Part shown: piece after piece, positions 6,839-9,454 of the stretch
How the letters are laid out: every line of letters begins with the position of its first letter
How positions within the stretch are numbered: the stretch's first letter is position 1
DNA from: Gemmatimonadaceae bacterium
GTDB lineage: Bacteria; Gemmatimonadota; Gemmatimonadetes; Gemmatimonadales; Gemmatimonadaceae
Assembly (NCBI GenBank): GCA_019689955.1
Contig: JADGGM010000067.1
Coordinates: 1 to 9,454 of the forward strand
Length of the DNA: 9,454 bases
Reading direction: 5' to 3'
Notes under the pieces: generated by a model
The model's database searches: none
The model's input: the letters and a program-made list of their open reading frames with translations, nothing else
What the model was told of the DNA's origin: nothing
Position numbers and translations under genes: made by a program

Positions 6839-9454
6839 CACCACCACCACCTCCGGCGACGTCGCCGGCCGCTCCGCGCCATCGAGCACGACCCTGCGGA
6901 TCGGCCGCTCCAGCGGCGACCGCACGACGATCCCGCCGGGCGGGATCGTCGTCAGGGAGTCGATGCGCACGCAGACGAGCCCGCGCGCCGAATCGCCGTA
7001 CATCGTGAAGGTGAGCGGCCCGTGCGCGGTGCGGAGCCCGCGCACGGCGATCCCCGGCGCGTCCGCGCCCCACGCCGCGGGGATGCCGGCGCCGAGGACG
7101 AGCGCGCTGTCCTGCTCGCGCGTGTACGCGAGCATGTCGAGCACCGAGCGCACGAAGTCCGAGCCCACCCACGTGTGCGGCATGTCGCCGATGAACTTCG
7201 GCGTGCGCGGATCGCGCCAGACGACTTCGGCCCACTCGTGCCACGCCGCGGGGCGCCGGCTCGCGAGGAAGAAGTCGAGCAGCGAGTCGGCGCGTGCCGG
7301 CCACCCGAGGCGCACGAAGGTCCCCACGGCGCGGAGCTCGTACGGCGTGTACGAGTCCCAGCGCGAGGCGCTGTCCCCGCGCCCACGGACGCGGTCCCAG
7401 TACTCCTCGAACGTGCGATGCACCGCGTCGCTCGGGAGGTGCGCCAGCTCGCCGCCGGGGGCGATGGCGATCGTGGTCGACGTCGGGTCGAAGTCGCCGA
7501 GCTCCACGGAGCCGGGGATGTAATCGATGTGCCGCGCGGCCATCGCCCGCCCGATCGAGGCGACGATGTCGCGCCGCAGGGCGTCGCGCATGGACGTGAA
7601 CCGCGCCTGCTCGGCGCTGCGCCCGAGCGCCGCCGCGAGCTGCACGGCGTCCTTGGCGCCGCGGAGGGCGAAGAAGTCGTCCCAGTACGAGTGCATCGGC
7701 TTGGCCGAGTACCCCTCGTGGCTGATCGACTGGGGCAGGAGCCCGTAGAACGCGCGACGCTCGTCACGCTCGTAGTCGCGCGTCATGCGCGACCGGCGCA
7801 GGGAGTCGATGTGCGCCATCGCACGGACCACGTGCGGCCACGCGCGTTCCACGAGCGCCCGGTCTCCCGTGTAGCGATAGTACTCGGCGATGAGGTAGAT
7901 CAGCTCCCCGTCGCTGTCGTTCTCCGGCACCGGGTCCGCGCCCCGGGCGTCGACGCAGCACGGAACGCGCCCGCTCGGGTACTGGAAGGGTGCATACCAG
8001 GTGATGAAGTCGCGCACCGGCTCCGGCGCGCCGAGCCGCAGGAGCGCGGCCGAGATGAGCGAGCCATCCCGGATCCACGAGCGCGCGTACGCGCGTGCCC
8101 CCGGCTCGATCGCTGCCCCGCGACGGTTGATGAGCATGTAGGCCAGGGTGGTCCGGAGCGTGGCCGCGACGTCCGCGGCGGACGGCGGGAGCGTGATGCG
8201 CACGCGGTCGAGCTGCGCGGCCCATGTCTGTTCCGTGGCCGCGAGCGCCTCTTCGGCGCGCGTCGGCGTGATCGGGCCGCGAATGCCGAGCCCCGAGAGC
8301 CGGACCGCGACCCACACCTCGCGCGCGGCACCCGCGGGGAGCGTGAGCGCGTAGCGCAGCGCGCCGGACGCGCGGCCGAGCGCGTCGTGGGCCGCGCTCG
8401 CCGTCGGGAAGCGCCCCGCGCGGAGCCGCTCGCCGATCTCCCCCGCGTCGAACGTCGTCGCCCCGAACCCCGTCGGGCGGGTCACCAGGAGCACGCTGCG
8501 CGTTCCGTTCACCACGATGCGGCCGCGCCGTTGCTCCAGCGAGCGGATCGGCGCCACGCCGCCCACCGCGTTGAGGAACTGCCAGGGCGGGTTCACCTGG
8601 AACGGCCGCATCGCCACGTACAACGTGGGCCGAACCGTCGCCGTCCCGCGATTCGTCACGCGGTATCGGACGAGGAGCGTGGCCCCCTCGCGGCGCGCGG
8701 CTGCGACCGGGGTCACGGTGAGCGTGAGCGAGCCGGCCGTCCATTCCACCGAGGGAATGGGGAGGTCGCCGCGCAGGAGCGACTGGCGGTGCGGCGCGTC
8801 GCTCCACGTGATGAGGCGCCCGTTCACCCGCAGGAACGGCTCCAGCGAGAAGCTCCCGCGCCCCACCTCGATCATCCCGTCCTCGTTGACGAGCGCGGTC
8901 GCCGTGTCCCCGCTCGCGCCGACGATGGTCCAGTACGACTGCTCGCCCGAGAGGTACCGCGGAAAGCTCCCCCGCGGCGCGTGGTGGGCGATGTTGCGGA
9001 AGAAGTCGCTCGGCGTGGCGGCCCACTCGATCGGCTCCACGGTCAGCGAGCGGATCGCGTACCCCGCGCCGCGGGCGCTGCGGAGCAGCCGGAGCCTGAG
9101 ATAGCGCGACTCGCTCTCCGGGAGGTCGATGAAGTCCCACCCGCCGTTCGCTCCCGTCACCGTCCGCGCCACCTCCCACCGCACCCCGTCGGACGACGTT
9201 TCCACGCGGTAGCTCCGCGCGTAATCGCGTGGTGCCCAGTCGATCGCGATCCCGCCGTACTCGCGCGTCTGCTGGAAGTCGAGCGTGAGCGTCTGCGACT
9301 CGCCCGGCGCGCTGCGCCACACCGTCGACGAGTCGTCATCGAGCACGTGGCCCGGCGCCGCGCCTCGCGCCGCCGATGACGCGACGATACGCGGCGTGCG
9401 CGTGTACGGGCGCACCGGCTCGAGCGGTGTGAGCGTGAGGTCGTCGATCCACAC
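6803..9454 (-). CDS. Discoidin-domain six-hairpin glycoside hydrolase-like protein, partial (N-terminus beyond window)
   Basis: This is the C-terminal 883 residues or so of a large multidomain protein, probably exported and acting on carbohydrate. Numbering runs from the first in-window codon. Residues 1-15 (VWIDDLTLTPLEPV) look like the last strand of a jelly-roll carbohydrate-binding module, so the GTG at the edge is not the real start. Residues 18-142 are an F5/8 type C (discoidin, CBM32-like) domain with VLDDDSSTVWRS and SSDGVRWEVA. A beta-sandwich follows (about 150-410, GRGSFSLEPFL). The (alpha/alpha)6 domain (about 415-780) contains RSWIRDGSL (Asp463) and ENDSDGELIYLIAEYYRYT (Glu511, Glu517), reminiscent of GH15/GH63-like six-hairpin enzymes. 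A C-terminal beta domain ends the protein. Asp463 and Glu511/517 are candidate active-site acids by analogy only. I cannot assign a CAZy family or substrate. The gene is convergent with the GH1 gene, suggesting joint use of a glycoside outside and inside the cytoplasm. Confidence 0.85.
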   Translation of the reverse strand: MWIDDLTLTPLEPVRPYTRTPRIVASSAARGAAPGHVLDDDSSTVWRSAPGESQTLTLDFQQTREYGGIAIDWAPRDYARSYRVETSSDGVRWEVARTVTGANGGWDFIDLPESESRYLRLRLLRSARGAGYAIRSLTVEPIEWAATPSDFFRNIAHHAPRGSFPRYLSGEQSYWTIVGASGDTATALVNEDGMIEVGRGSFSLEPFLRVNGRLITWSDAPHRQSLLRGDLPIPSVEWTAGSLTLTVTPVAAARREGATLLVRYRVTNRGTATVRPTLYVAMRPFQVNPPWQFLNAVGGVAPIRSLEQRRGRIVVNGTRSVLLVTRPTGFGATTFDAGEIGERLRAGRFPTASAAHDALGRASGALRYALTLPAGAAREVWVAVRLSGLGIRGPITPTRAEEALAATEQTWAAQLDRVRITLPPSAADVAATLRTTLAYMLINRRGAAIEPGARAYARSWIRDGSLISAALLRLGAPEPVRDFITWYAPFQYPSGRVPCCVDARGADPVPENDSDGELIYLIAEYYRYTGDRALVERAWPHVVRAMAHIDSLRRSRMTRDYERDERRAFYGLLPQSISHEGYSAKPMHSYWDDFFALRGAKDAVQLAAALGRSAEQARFTSMRDALRRDIVASIGRAMAARHIDYIPGSVELGDFDPTSTTIAIAPGGELAHLPSDAVHRTFEEYWDRVRGRGDSASRWDSYTPYELRAVGTFVRLGWPARADSLLDFFLASRRPAAWHEWAEVVWRDPRTPKFIGDMPHTWVGSDFVRSVLDMLAYTREQDSALVLGAGIPAAWGADAPGIAVRGLRTAHGPLTFTMYGDSARGLVCVRIDSLTTIPPGGIVVRSPLERPIRRVVLDGAERPATSPEVVVVRRLPADLTLFY

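Noticed and set aside
7022..9379. A 785-codon open frame on the plus strand, antisense to the discoidin glycosidase gene
   Set aside because: Its composition is dominated by Arg, Ala, Glu and Val with no domain, and the minus strand encodes clear discoidin and six-hairpin domains. It is a GC shadow.
9452..9454. The GTG at the right edge as the start of the discoidin glycosidase gene
   Set aside because: The first residues (VWIDDLTL) look like the last strand of a carbohydrate-binding jelly roll, and no signal peptide follows. The gene almost certainly continues beyond the window.
1..9454. CRISPR array, insertion sequence, tRNA/rRNA or phage genes
   Set aside because: I looked for direct repeats with spacers, terminal inverted repeats with a transposase, tRNA-like cloverleafs and phage structural genes. 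I saw none, and gene content accounts for nearly all of the window.

Overview
This is a very GC-rich bacterial window. It holds five protein-coding genes on two strands with short gaps, and I see no RNA genes, mobile elements or CRISPR arrays. The content suggests a free-living, secretion-heavy Gram-negative-type heterotroph. A Gemmatimonadota or similar soil/sediment lineage is my best guess. The reasons are the high GC, the exported tricorn-like S41 and M1 peptidases with signal peptides, a TATATTTG-type -10 box, and genes lacking a Shine-Dalgarno sequence. No marker gene is present, so this placement is an inference.

Left part, peptide turnover. An M1-family zinc aminopeptidase with a signal peptide runs leftward (1127 to the window edge, C-terminus missing). 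It is divergent, across about 100 bp, from a DJ-1/PfpI-family gene (1228-1776, strong Shine-Dalgarno). After a 161-bp gap comes a 1120-residue exported tricorn-like protease (1938-5300). It has N-terminal beta-propeller repeats, a tricorn core, a PDZ domain and an S41 serine peptidase domain with the His/Ser/Glu catalytic residues recognisable. M1 aminopeptidases are the known partners of archaeal tricorn, where they trim the peptides it releases. Here both enzymes look exported, so together they could degrade peptides outside the cytoplasm.

Right part, glycoside breakdown. A cytoplasmic GH1 beta-glucosidase (5432-6796), with both catalytic glutamates present, follows a 131-bp intergenic region. 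That region carries a promoter-like element and a 14-bp perfect palindrome placed like an operator. Facing it tail to tail, 6 bp away, is a large partial gene (9454 to 6803). It encodes a discoidin (F5/8 type C) domain, a beta-sandwich and a (alpha/alpha)6 six-hairpin catalytic domain. Its glycosidase family cannot be fixed by eye, and its N-terminus lies beyond the window. A plausible reading is that the discoidin protein acts on a polymer or oligosaccharide outside the cytoplasm and the GH1 enzyme hydrolyses small beta-glucosides inside.

Because of the extreme GC content, very long open frames occur antisense to, and out of frame with, the real genes. These were judged to be shadows. Nothing here is clearly a new defence or mobile system. 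The items most worth a second look are the palindrome before the GH1 gene, the six-hairpin glycosidase of unclear family, and the exported M1/PfpI/tricorn peptidase neighbourhood.
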